19,229 nt of DNA from contig PMTB01000118.1 of the NCBI GenBank assembly GCA_003167475.1, positions 257-19,485 of the forward strand, in the 5' to 3' direction. Both the position numbers and the translations under genes were made by a program. The notes below the pieces were generated by a model. It had not been told where the DNA came from, did no database searches, and worked only from the letters and a program-made list of their open reading frames with translations. Source of the stretch: a candidate division FCPU426 bacterium. GTDB lineage: Bacteria > Oederibacteriota > PGYV01 > Palsa-1178. Position 1 is the first letter of the stretch. Each line of letters opens with the position of its first letter. Shown piece by piece: positions 6,516 to 13,684 of this stretch.

Positions 6516-8567
6516 TTATACCATTTTGAGATTGCTCTCGATGAGGGCCTGTATGTCCACTATCAGGCTGATCGAACCGTCGCCCAGTATCGTTACCCCT
6601 GAAAAACCTTTGGCGAATTTCAGGAATTCACCCAGGCTCTTTATTGCGATTTCCTGCTGGCCGAGGACCGAATCCACCGTAAGGGCTATTTTTTTATCCC
6701 TTGCCTCTATGATGACCATGTTCACTATATCGCCCTCAGCCTGCCTGCCCTTGCCGATGAGTTCCGAAAGGGAAAGTACAGGCACAACTTCGCCCCGCAG
6801 TATTATTACCCGCCTTGTCTGTATGTCCTTGATATCTTTCGCCGGGTATTCCACTGTTTCTATGGTGTGTATCACAGGTATGGCATATGTCGCGCCGGCC
6901 GACTTGACCAGGAGCGCCTGAATGATCGCCCGGGTAAGCGGCAGCTTAAGTATTGATTTCATGCCTTCACCGGGATAATTTTCCATCCTGAATATCCCGC
7001 CAAACGCCTCGACTTTTGTTTTTACCACATCGACCCCGACACCCCTGCCGGAAACCGTGTCCACTTTCTCCGCGGTGGAAAACCCGGGAAGGGATATCAG
7101 GTTCATAAGCTCGTCGTCGGTGAGCAGGTCCAGCTTGTCCGCCGGCATCAGTTTCTTTTCAATGGCTTTTTTCCTCACCCTGTCCAGGTTTATGCCGCGG
7201 CCGTCGTCGGAGACTTCTATAATAACCGAGTTGCGGTCGCGCCTGGCAGATAGCCTGATAACGCCTTTTTTTGTCTTACCCGCGTTCTCCCGCTGTTCAG
7301 GCGTTTCCAGCCCGTGCGCTATGCAGTTGCGCACCAGGTGCAGTATGGGCTCGTTTATTTCCTCCAGCACTGTCCTGTCTATCTCGATATCCCCGCCGGT
7401 AATCTCAACTTCCACCTGCTTGCCTGCCTGGCTGGAAAGGTCGCGCACTATGCGCGGATACCGGTCGAATATATGCGAAACCGGCAGCATTCTTATGTCG
7501 GTCACTTCTATCTGAAGCTCGTCTATGATACGGTCAAACTCATCCACCGTGGAAACAAGGTCCTTATAGGTCTTGTTCCTGGCTATCTGGTCCAGCCTTA
7601 TCTTGGCTATCACCAGCTCCCCGACAAGGTTCATCATGGAATCAAGTTTTTCAATATTTACCCGCACGCTCTGGGAAAGCGACGCGGCCTTTTTTTCACC
7701 CTCCGGTATTTCCATGGCCTTTTCGGCCGCGCCGGCAGGAGTGTGCGCCGCCCCTTGCGGAGAGCTTTCTCCTGCTTCTTTTTTCTGCGCCTTTATTTCC
7801 TCTATCTCCGCGCTTTCTATCTCCGCGATACGCGTTATCGCCTGCTCTATTTCCTGCATGGGGGAAGTGGAAACAAACCCAAGCTCGAAAGAGTTCTCAA
7901 AAATGCCTTCTTCTATGTCTTTTGCCTTCGGGCTGGATTTCACGATTTCGCCCTTTTCGGAGAGGTTGCGCGATACCATGAAGGCCCTGACGCTTTTGAA
8001 AGCGCATGTCCTGGCTATATTGACCCTGATCCTGTAAACTTTCAGGCCCTGCGCAGCGGCTTCATTGAGTATAAGGTCCTCTATTATTATGCTTATGCCC
8101 TTTTTACCCGGGGCCGCTGTTTCCTCTCCTGATTTTTCCTGGCGGGGCTTTTGCGGCGCGGCGTAGGATTTTATTTCCCCGGCCGGCGACGAGCTTTTAG
8201 CCTTGATCTGGGTTATTATTTCCTTATAACCCTTTGCGAAATCGACGTTCTGGTTCCTGATATTGTCTATGAACTCCTGCATAACGTCTATGGATTTAAA
8301 AAGAAGGTTGACAATGTCTATGTCGGGGGAGAGCGTTCCGCCCCTTATCCTGTCCATGACGTCCTCGAGCATATGGGTGAATTCAGCCAGCTTGTCATAA
8401 CCCATGGTGGCCGACATGCCTTTCAAGGTATGCGCCGCCCGGAACAGCTCGTTCAAAGGGGTCAGGTCCTCGATGTTTTTTTCAAAATTAAGGAGGGCTT
8501 TGTTTAAGTTGTTTATATTCTCAACAGCTTCCTCTAAAAACGCCTCTTTATAACTCTCTGTGTTCAT
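6516..8567 (-). CDS. cheA: Chemotaxis histidine kinase CheA
   Basis: Autophosphorylates and passes phosphate to CheY and CheB. All five CheA domains appear in order over 683 residues. P1 has the phospho-accepting His46 in A-A-H-T-L-K-G. A CheY/CheB-binding P2-like domain spans about 158-255, flanked by Ala/Pro/Glu-rich linkers. P3 dimerisation begins near 298 (L-D-S-M-M-N-L-V-G-E-L). The P4 ATPase has an N box with Asn414 and His418, D-D-G-R-G (454-458) and G-R-G-V-G (507-511). The CheW-like P5 runs from about 546. In the N box the usual Asp before His-Gly is Ala417, as also seen in some pilus-type CheA homologues, so activity is probably kept. The start overlaps the cheB stop by ATGA, implying translational coupling and matched amounts of the two. 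Confidence 0.97.
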   Translation of the reverse strand: MNTESYKEAFLEEAVENINNLNKALLNFEKNIEDLTPLNELFRAAHTLKGMSATMGYDKLAEFTHMLEDVMDRIRGGTLSPDIDIVNLLFKSIDVMQEFIDNIRNQNVDFAKGYKEIITQIKAKSSSPAGEIKSYAAPQKPRQEKSGEETAAPGKKGISIIIEDLILNEAAAQGLKVYRIRVNIARTCAFKSVRAFMVSRNLSEKGEIVKSSPKAKDIEEGIFENSFELGFVSTSPMQEIEQAITRIAEIESAEIEEIKAQKKEAGESSPQGAAHTPAGAAEKAMEIPEGEKKAASLSQSVRVNIEKLDSMMNLVGELVIAKIRLDQIARNKTYKDLVSTVDEFDRIIDELQIEVTDIRMLPVSHIFDRYPRIVRDLSSQAGKQVEVEITGGDIEIDRTVLEEINEPILHLVRNCIAHGLETPEQRENAGKTKKGVIRLSARRDRNSVIIEVSDDGRGINLDRVRKKAIEKKLMPADKLDLLTDDELMNLISLPGFSTAEKVDTVSGRGVGVDVVKTKVEAFGGIFRMENYPGEGMKSILKLPLTRAIIQALLVKSAGATYAIPVIHTIETVEYPAKDIKDIQTRRVIILRGEVVPVLSLSELIGKGRQAEGDIVNMVIIEARDKKIALTVDSVLGQQEIAIKSLGEFLKFAKGFSGVTILGDGSISLIVDIQALIESNLKMV

Positions 8568-9628
8568 TTTGCTTCCCTTGCCAGCCGGTTAATTTCTTCC
8601 GCTATTGTGTCGGCTATCTGATTGATAGGCAGCACTGAATCGGCCAATCCCCTGTCCACGACTGATTTCGGCATGCCGTAGATCACCGAGGTTTCCTTAT
8701 TCTGGACTATGATCTTCGCGTTCTTTTCCCTTATCTTTTCCACCCCGGCTGTCCCGTCCTTGCCCATGCCGGTGAGGACCACGCCGAGAAGTTTTCCCTC
8801 AAATATCTTTGCGGCCGAGAAAAAAGTCATATCCGCGCTCGGCCTGACACCCAGCCTTGTGGGTTTTTGGTTGAGTTCTATCCTGTAATCGGTCCCTGTC
8901 TTGCAGATCTCCATGTGGTAATTGCCCGGCGCCACATATCCTGTCCCGGCTTTGATCACCTCGCCGTGCACGGCTTCCTTGACATGTATCAATGACACCG
9001 AGTTGAGCCTGTCTGCGAGCGTCTTTGTGAAACCTTCGGACATATGCTGTATTATTAGGTATGACGCCGGCAAATTGCGGGGTATCCTGGGTATCACTTC
9101 GGTAAGGGCCCTGGGGCCGCCGGTGGATGTCGCTATGATGACCATGATGTCGTTGTTCTGCTGTATTTCCTTTTCCTGCTGTTTTATCCCGGCGTCTTCG
9201 GGCAGGATGAAGGCCACTTTGCTGAGGTCTATGTTTTTGGCGGCCTTTATTTTTTCCGTAAGCTCGCTTTGTATCTTCTTTATATCAAGTGATATTTCCC
9301 CTGACGGCTTGCACACAAAATCAACCGCCCCGTACTGCAGCGCCTTTATGGTTATGTCCGCGCCTTTCGGGGTGTATGCGGAGAGCATGATGACAGGGGT
9401 CGGCTTTTCGCTCATTATATAACCCAGTGTGTGTAGCCCGTCAAGCCCGGGCATTTCAACATCAAGGGTTATGACGTCGGGGTTAAGTTCCATGGTTTTT
9501 TTAAATGCGTCTTTGCCGTCTTTCGCTGTCGCGATAACCTCGATATCCGGGTCCTCGTTTAGCATATCCGGGATTATCTTCCGCATGAACGCGGAATCAT
9601 CGACGACAAGCACCCTTGTTTTAGCCAT
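8564..9628 (-). CDS. cheB: Receptor methylesterase/deamidase CheB
   Basis: CheB removes methyl groups from receptor glutamates when phosphorylated by CheA. The N-terminal receiver has D10/D11, phospho-acceptor D56 in T-L-D-V-E-M-P-G and K107. After a linker of about 45 residues comes the esterase domain with the expected triad Ser168 (A-T-S-T-G-G), His195 (I-Q-H-M) and Asp291 (G-M-G-K-D-G). The length of 354 residues is normal. It is 3 bases from the upstream cheY and overlaps cheA by 4 bases. With cheR at the other end of the cluster it closes the methylation cycle for the receptor at 10466-11740. Confidence 0.97.
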   Translation of the reverse strand: MAKTRVLVVDDSAFMRKIIPDMLNEDPDIEVIATAKDGKDAFKKTMELNPDVITLDVEMPGLDGLHTLGYIMSEKPTPVIMLSAYTPKGADITIKALQYGAVDFVCKPSGEISLDIKKIQSELTEKIKAAKNIDLSKVAFILPEDAGIKQQEKEIQQNNDIMVIIATSTGGPRALTEVIPRIPRNLPASYLIIQHMSEGFTKTLADRLNSVSLIHVKEAVHGEVIKAGTGYVAPGNYHMEICKTGTDYRIELNQKPTRLGVRPSADMTFFSAAKIFEGKLLGVVLTGMGKDGTAGVEKIREKNAKIIVQNKETSVIYGMPKSVVDRGLADSVLPINQIADTIAEEINRLAREAK

Positions 9629-9631
9629 TTT

Positions 9632-9994
9632 TCACTCCTGCAGCGTTCTGTCCACAGCTTCCAGAACCCTTGTGGGCTGGAAAGGCTTGATGACAAAATC
9701 TTTGGCCCCCGCCTGTATGGCCTCGATCACAAGCGCCTGCTGTCCCATGGCCGAGCACATTAGTATCTTCGCATTGGGGTCAAATTTCATTATTTCCTTT
9801 ACGGCCTGTATGCCGTCAATTTCCGGCATTATTATGTCCATGGTCACAATATCGGGCCTGAGCTCCTTGTATTTTTCTATGGCTTCACGGCCATTAACGG
9901 CCTCGCCGGCTATCTCAAGGTCTTTTTTCTTCAATATGCCGGCAAGGATGTTCCTCATAAATTTTGTGTCATCAACGATCAGGACTTTCTTCAA
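9632..9994 (-). CDS. cheY: CheY response regulator (second cheY)
   Basis: A 120-residue stand-alone receiver with D8/D9, phospho-acceptor D53 in T-M-D-I-I-M-P, S81 and K103. The C-S-A-M-G-Q-Q stretch resembles Thermotoga- and Bacillus-type CheY. The start is a TTG at 9994-9992, chosen because GGAGG sits 5 bases upstream and translation begins exactly at M-K-K-V-L-I-V-D-D. This start lies inside the end of cheW, a 23-base overlap. It is a close paralogue of the cheY at 12869-13234, sharing the whole Q-Q-A-L-V-I-E-A-I-Q-A-G-A-K-D segment, which suggests duplication within the cluster. It is the likely output regulator or a phosphate sink. Confidence 0.95.
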   Translation of the reverse strand: MKKVLIVDDTKFMRNILAGILKKKDLEIAGEAVNGREAIEKYKELRPDIVTMDIIMPEIDGIQAVKEIMKFDPNAKILMCSAMGQQALVIEAIQAGAKDFVIKPFQPTRVLEAVDRTLQE

Positions 9995-10463
9995 ATTTTC
10001 CTCCTTCAGTCTGGGCGATGGTTTTCAGCTCGTCCTGCTCCTCGTCGGTAAATATCTTCTCTATGTCAAGCAGTACTATGATCCTGTCCGCGGTCTTGAC
10101 TATGGACTGTATGTAGCGCCCGCCCACGCCTGTCAAAGTCGAAGGCGCCGGCAGCATTTCCGAGTCCTTTACATTCACCACTTTTGTGACCTCGTCGACC
10201 ACCACCCCCACAAGCTGGTGCTTGGCGTACTCGACTATGATTATGCGGAACATTATATTCGCTTCCTTATCATCCATCCCAAAACGCCTGCGCAGGTCTA
10301 TGATGGGGATTATTTTTCCCCTTAAATTAATGACGCCTTCTATAAAATCCGGGGCCGTCGGGACCTCGGTTATGTCCTTTAAACGTATTATCTCGACGAC
10401 TTTCATTATCTCAAAAGCATAGTCGTCATCCCTTATCTTAAAACCGACTATTTTGGTCTCCAT
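9972..10463 (-). CDS. cheW: CheW adaptor, single-domain
   Basis: CheW couples receptors to CheA. The 163-residue protein is a plain CheW domain: F-K-I-R-D-D-D-Y-A-F-E-I, then E-V-P-T-A-P-D-F-I-E-G-V-I-N-L-R-G-K-I-I-P-I-I-D-L with the conserved Arg-Gly, and a C-terminal V-D-E-V-T-K-V-V half. A polar tail of about 20 residues follows. It begins 2 bases after the stop of the receptor gene and overlaps the next cheY, so receptor, adaptor and regulator are tightly coupled. It contrasts with the two-domain CheW at 15885-16490. Confidence 0.95.
   Translation of the reverse strand: METKIVGFKIRDDDYAFEIMKVVEIIRLKDITEVPTAPDFIEGVINLRGKIIPIIDLRRRFGMDDKEANIMFRIIIVEYAKHQLVGVVVDEVTKVVNVKDSEMLPAPSTLTGVGGRYIQSIVKTADRIIVLLDIEKIFTDEEQDELKTIAQTEGGKFEESPDR
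10000..10004 (-). promoter_or_regulatory. Shine-Dalgarno site fixing the TTG start of the second cheY
   Basis: GGAGG on the minus strand lies 5 bases before a TTG and within the cheW reading frame. It is the reason for preferring the TTG over any later codon. Confidence 0.75.
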
Positions 10464-10465
10464 GT

Positions 10466-11740
10466 TTATACCTTCTTTTCCAGGTGCAGTTTTGTCATGA
10501 GGCCCCTCAGGGTTTCCGCGGTCTGCGCGAGTTCCTGCGCCTGCGCCGCTATCTCTTCCATGGAAGCGGTCTGCTCCTGGGTTGAAGCGGACGCCTGCTG
10601 GGTCCCGGCCGCCGTTTCCTCGGCCACAGCCGCGATCTCCTCGACCGCTTTTACGACCCTGTCTGTGTCCTGGGCCTGTGCCTTGGTAAGCGACGTTATC
10701 TCGCCCGATAATTTTACGACTTTCGACACCACCTCGTCTATTTTTTTCAGCACTTCACCGCTCTCGGTCACGACTTTTTTGCCCTCTTCCGTTTCCCTTA
10801 CCCCTACCATGATGGCTTTGACCACGCCCTCGGTTTTGTCATGTATGTCCTCCACCAGGCGGGTAATTTCCTTGGCCGCGCCCGCTGAACCTTCGGCAAG
10901 TTTCCTGACTTCGTCGGCGACGACGGCGAAGCCGCGGCCCGCCTCTCCCGCGCGGGCAGCCTCTATCGCGGCATTGAGCGCAAGCAGGTTGGTTTCGTCC
11001 GCTATCTCCGTTATTATATTTACGACTTCCTCTATCTTCTCGGAATAAACTTTTAGTTCTTCTATGGAATCCTTGGCCTTGTTTGTGACGTTCACAATAT
11101 CTTCCATCTTTATAATGGTGTCTTTCACCGCAGCCATGCCGTTTTCCGTGGCTTCCTTGGCGCTTTTTGCGACCCCGAGGACCTCCTCTGATTTCTGTGC
11201 GACTTCCTGGATTGAATTCGACATGTTCTCCATGATACGGGAAGTCTCCACCGTGCGCTCCGCCTGCTGTTCCACGCCGCGGGCTATCTGCTGTACGGTG
11301 GACGATATTTCCTCGGCTGAGGCGTTGATCTGCTGGGTGGATGCGGAAAGGTTCTCGGCAAGGTTCATGATGTTCTCGGAAGAATCCCTGAACTTTGAGA
11401 GCATATTGCGAAGCCCGTCTATCATATTATTGACGCTTAGGGTTATGCTTTTTACAAAACCGCCCTTTAATTTCGAGTCGTCGTTTATTTGTCCGAGGGC
11501 AAGCAGGTCGAACTTGACCGCAAGCTTGTCGAATTTATCGGCCGTTATTTTAAGGCCGGCAATCAAATTGACTACAATGAGCACAACACACAATCCCATG
11601 ATAAGCGTGAAAAAAAACGCGCTTTTGACCGCCACGGAGCCCATAATGCATATAAGGAAAAACAAAAGCCCCGCCCCAAGGGAAGCGCCCACATTGATAA
11701 GCACGATCTTCGTCATCCAGTCAAGTTGCTTTTTTTCCAT
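10466..11740 (-). CDS. Methyl-accepting chemotaxis protein without a sensor domain
   Basis: The 424-residue receptor has two hydrophobic segments (about 11-33 and 40-62) separated by only about 6 residues, so there is no periplasmic ligand-binding domain. A HAMP-like stretch (about 60-115) leads into a long coiled-coil signalling domain whose hairpin tip (about 246-283: E-I-A-D-E-T-N-L-L-A-L-N-A-A-I-E-A-A and R-G-F-A-V-V-A-D-E-V-R) is fully conserved for CheA/CheW binding. Ala/Glu/Gln-rich helices on either side hold likely methylation sites. There is no C-terminal pentapeptide for CheR tethering. As the only receptor in the cluster it may sense membrane state or take its input from cytoplasmic partners such as the second CheW, P-II or TPR proteins (inference). 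It is 15 bases after cheD and 2 before cheW. Confidence 0.95.
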   Translation of the reverse strand: MEKKQLDWMTKIVLINVGASLGAGLLFFLICIMGSVAVKSAFFFTLIMGLCVVLIVVNLIAGLKITADKFDKLAVKFDLLALGQINDDSKLKGGFVKSITLSVNNMIDGLRNMLSKFRDSSENIMNLAENLSASTQQINASAEEISSTVQQIARGVEQQAERTVETSRIMENMSNSIQEVAQKSEEVLGVAKSAKEATENGMAAVKDTIIKMEDIVNVTNKAKDSIEELKVYSEKIEEVVNIITEIADETNLLALNAAIEAARAGEAGRGFAVVADEVRKLAEGSAGAAKEITRLVEDIHDKTEGVVKAIMVGVRETEEGKKVVTESGEVLKKIDEVVSKVVKLSGEITSLTKAQAQDTDRVVKAVEEIAAVAEETAAGTQQASASTQEQTASMEEIAAQAQELAQTAETLRGLMTKLHLEKKV

Positions 11741-11755
11741 AACTTCAACCGCCCG

Positions 11756-12238
11756 TCAAATAGTTTTTGTCCCGGCCGAAAAACTTTTTACCACGGCCTG
11801 CTTAGTGGAAACCGAGAACTCTATGGTCCTGCCGTAATTGCTGCCCGTATCCTCGCCCATTATGGCGATGCCCTTTGAAGCGAGGCATTCTTTGGCCTTT
11901 TTTATATTTCTTTCGCCTATGGCTTCCGCATCGTTCTTCACATCGAACATTTTGGCTCCGCCGAATATCTTGGCGTCCATATCCTTTATGTTGACGCCTT
12001 CCTTTATCATGGACTTTACCAGATTCTCTATCCCAGCGTCCAGGTACTTGTTTTCGTTGGCGTCTTTTCTGGTCCCGGGCTTCTCCGGCAGTATGCCGTG
12101 CAGCATGGCCGCCACCGGTTTGTGCCTGTCATAACACACCACGATAATACACGAGCCGACCCCGTAGGCGGCGAGCACTTCCGCGTTCCTTCCGGTCTTA
12201 AGATCGCCCATGTTGACTTTTATCGAATCAGGCGCCAT
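11756..12238 (-). CDS. cheD: CheD receptor deamidase, catalytic Thr replaced
   Basis: CheD deamidates receptor glutamines and is bound by CheC. The 160-residue protein has the family core G-V-G-S-C-I (Cys30) and A-A-M-L-H-G-I-L-P (His47); the Cys-His spacing of 17 equals that of Thermotoga CheD (C27-H44). The Thr six residues before the Cys in that enzyme (T21, described as the third catalytic member) is Ala24 here. The rest, including K-I-F-G-G-A-K-M-F and the C-terminal G-R-T-I-E-F region, is typical. Activity may be reduced, or binding to CheC may be its main role. It starts 4 bases after cheC with no clear Shine-Dalgarno site, suggesting coupled translation. Confidence 0.93.
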   Translation of the reverse strand: MAPDSIKVNMGDLKTGRNAEVLAAYGVGSCIIVVCYDRHKPVAAMLHGILPEKPGTRKDANENKYLDAGIENLVKSMIKEGVNIKDMDAKIFGGAKMFDVKNDAEAIGERNIKKAKECLASKGIAIMGEDTGSNYGRTIEFSVSTKQAVVKSFSAGTKTI

Positions 12239-12251
12239 TAATTCAGGCGCC
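12231..12251 (-). promoter_or_regulatory. Hairpin spanning the cheC stop and cheD start
   Basis: GGCGCC at 12246-12251 and again at 12231-12236 can pair around a 9-base loop that contains the cheC TGA and the first bases of the cheD ATG. With no strong ribosome binding site for cheD, the stem would hide its start until ribosomes finishing cheC open it. The regulatory reading is inference from the sequence. Confidence 0.4.
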
Positions 12252-12866
12252 TTTTATGGTGTTTGTAAGCGCTTCCAGGATTTTTGCCATGGAGTTCCTG
12301 TCCGGTATAAGAAAAAGCTTGCTTTTCAAGTTGGTTATTTCCTCTGTCATTTCATTTTCTATCAGCATCGCCTCGGGCCCCATTTCCGCCAGTTCCGCGG
12401 AAACTGTCTCAAATATGGCGTCCACCATATCCACGGCAAGCGCCGGCACGCTTGGCACGGAATTCAAGCCTATGAATTTGGCAATGGCGTTTAAGTATGC
12501 CGACACTATGATATTGCCTATCTCTTTTAAGGCCGACTGCTCGGTCTCGCCGAATTCTTTTGTGGCCCCGAGCTTGCGCCTCATGAGCAGGTCCAAAAGC
12601 AGGAACACCTTGTCCTGCGGGAATATCAGCAGCGCCCGGGCCTGGATCTCGCCGAATATGCGCATATAAACCGCGGCGACTATTTTCGCCTCGCGGGAAA
12701 CCATTTCCGCCATCTTTTCCACCGGCACCATCACTATGGAAGGGACATCTATGCTGATGTCCTTGCCAAGCAGCTGGGACAGGGCCGTGGCGGCGCTTCC
12801 CGCGCCGATATTACCCAGTTCTTTCAGGGCGTCGCGCTGAAAATCATTGAGTTTATTGTCCGCCAT
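12243..12866 (-). CDS. cheC: CheC-type CheY-P phosphatase (first cheC)
   Basis: 207 residues with both phosphatase signatures: D12/E16/N19 near the N-terminus (D-A-L-K-E-L-G-N-I-G-A-G) and S111/E115/N118 (S-A-L-K-E-I-G-N) in the second half. It is flanked by cheY (2 bases upstream) and cheD (4 bases downstream), the natural partners: CheC hydrolyses CheY-P, and CheD stimulates CheC in known systems. This copy is therefore the best candidate for the classical CheC-CheD-CheY feedback loop. The paralogue at 5799-6422 has no cheD next to it. The N-terminal 30 residues of the two are nearly alike, the rest clearly diverged. Confidence 0.94.
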   Translation of the reverse strand: MADNKLNDFQRDALKELGNIGAGSAATALSQLLGKDISIDVPSIVMVPVEKMAEMVSREAKIVAAVYMRIFGEIQARALLIFPQDKVFLLLDLLMRRKLGATKEFGETEQSALKEIGNIIVSAYLNAIAKFIGLNSVPSVPALAVDMVDAIFETVSAELAEMGPEAMLIENEMTEEITNLKSKLFLIPDRNSMAKILEALTNTIKGA

Positions 12867-12868
12867 GG

Positions 12869-13234
12869 TCAGTTACCTATTATCTTGCTTACTGTTTCAA
12901 GCACGTTGGACTGCTCGAACGGTTTTACTATATAATCCTTGGCTCCCGCCTGTATGGCCTCTATGACGAGGGCCTGCTGTCCTATCGCAGAGCATATCAG
13001 TATGTTCGCGTTGGGGAATTCCGCTATGACGTTTTTCAGCACGTCTATGCCGCCCATCTCAGGCATGACCATATCGGAAATGAGCATATCCGGTTTCAAC
13101 TCTTTGTATTTTTGGATGGCTTCCCGGCCGTTTGCAGCCTCGCCCGCCACTTCGTATCCACCGCCCACAAGGATATTTTTGAGCATCATCCGCATGAAAG
13201 ACGCGTCATCAGCTATTAGGATTCTTTTTGCCAT
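12869..13234 (-). CDS. cheY: CheY response regulator (first cheY)
   Basis: A 121-residue receiver with D9/D10, D54 in I-S-D-M-V-M-P, S82 and K104. I start it at the ATG at 13234 because GGAG lies 7 bases upstream in a purine-rich run and the product begins M-A-K-R-I-L-I-A-D-D. The frame stays open to 13276 but that extension (M-K-L-I-S-S-C) is unlike any receiver. The usual M-P-x-M-D-G turn reads M-P-E-M-G-G, a small departure from most receivers. It is followed 2 bases later by cheC and preceded by a 111-base gap with an AT-rich hairpin, so it may have extra regulation or transcript processing upstream. Very similar to the cheY at 9632-9994. Confidence 0.95.
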   Translation of the reverse strand: MAKRILIADDASFMRMMLKNILVGGGYEVAGEAANGREAIQKYKELKPDMLISDMVMPEMGGIDVLKNVIAEFPNANILICSAIGQQALVIEAIQAGAKDYIVKPFEQSNVLETVSKIIGN

Positions 13235-13275
13235 TTTATTTCTCCTTTTTTTAATGCAAGATGAGATCAGTTTCA

Positions 13276-13318
13276 AGTTTTAAGTTTTAAGATCAGCCTT
13301 ATCTTAAAACTTAAAACT
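13276..13318. repeat. Perfect 18-bp AT-rich hairpin between P-II gene and cheY
   Basis: AGTTTTAAGTTTTAAGAT at 13276-13293 is the exact reverse complement of 13301-13318, with the 7-base loop CAGCCTT. It splits the longest gap inside the operon. No U-run follows in the direction of transcription, so a standard terminator is unlikely; RNA processing or pausing is possible. Confidence 0.85.
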
Positions 13319-13345
13319 GCCCTTATCTGCTTTTATCTTGTTCCA

Positions 13346-13684
13346 TCAGACCGCATACTCACCGCGTTCCCCTGTCCTTATCCTGATCACGTCGGTTATA
13401 TCGGAAATGAAAATCTTGCCGTCCCCTATCCTTCCTGTCCTGGCTATTTCTATTATTTCCCCCAGTGTTTTCTCCACATCCGAGTCCTTTAAAACTATTT
13501 CTATTTTCACTTTCGGCAGGAATTCCACCGTCACATCCTGCCCCTCAAGCACGTCGTTCTTCCTTTTCTGGAAACCATAACCTTCCACGTTTGTGATTGT
13601 TATCCCGTTGATGCCCATATCCATAAGCCTGCGTTTTATGGCCTCAAATTTGACCGGCTGGACAATAACCGTGATTTTTTTCAT
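13346..13684 (-). CDS. glnB: P-II nitrogen/energy signal protein, no Tyr51
   Basis: The family binds ATP/ADP and 2-oxoglutarate and controls partners through its T-loop. At 112 residues it aligns with E. coli GlnB position for position: Gln39, Lys58, the F-L-P-K-V-K-I-E-I strand, G87/G89/K90 in G-D-G-K-I-F, and R101/R103 in V-I-R-I-R-T-G-E are all kept, so nucleotide binding is likely. In the T-loop, Tyr51 (uridylylation site) is Val, Tyr46 is Leu, and position 49 (Ser, phosphorylated in cyanobacteria) is Gln, so neither classical modification can occur. The ATG at 13684 overlaps the TPR gene stop as ATGA; the frame continues upstream without family similarity. Its position inside a chemotaxis operon, away from amtB or glnA, is unusual and suggests a link between cell energy or nitrogen state and this pathway. 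Confidence 0.92.
   Translation of the reverse strand: MKKITVIVQPVKFEAIKRRLMDMGINGITITNVEGYGFQKRKNDVLEGQDVTVEFLPKVKIEIVLKDSDVEKTLGEIIEIARTGRIGDGKIFISDITDVIRIRTGERGEYAV

Noticed and set aside
7314..8132. 272-codon plus-strand frame opposite cheA
   Set aside because: Entirely within a well-supported CheA coding region; the product shows no recognisable motif.
11064..11837. 257-codon plus-strand frame opposite the receptor gene
   Set aside because: Ser/Ala/Thr-rich shadow of the coiled-coil receptor on the other strand.
13235..13276. Longer N-terminus for the first CheY
   Set aside because: The extension does not match receivers, and a strong ribosome binding site precedes the internal ATG at 13234.
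13276..13318. Intrinsic terminator after the P-II gene
   Set aside because: The stem is AT-rich and is not followed by a U-run on the transcribed strand.
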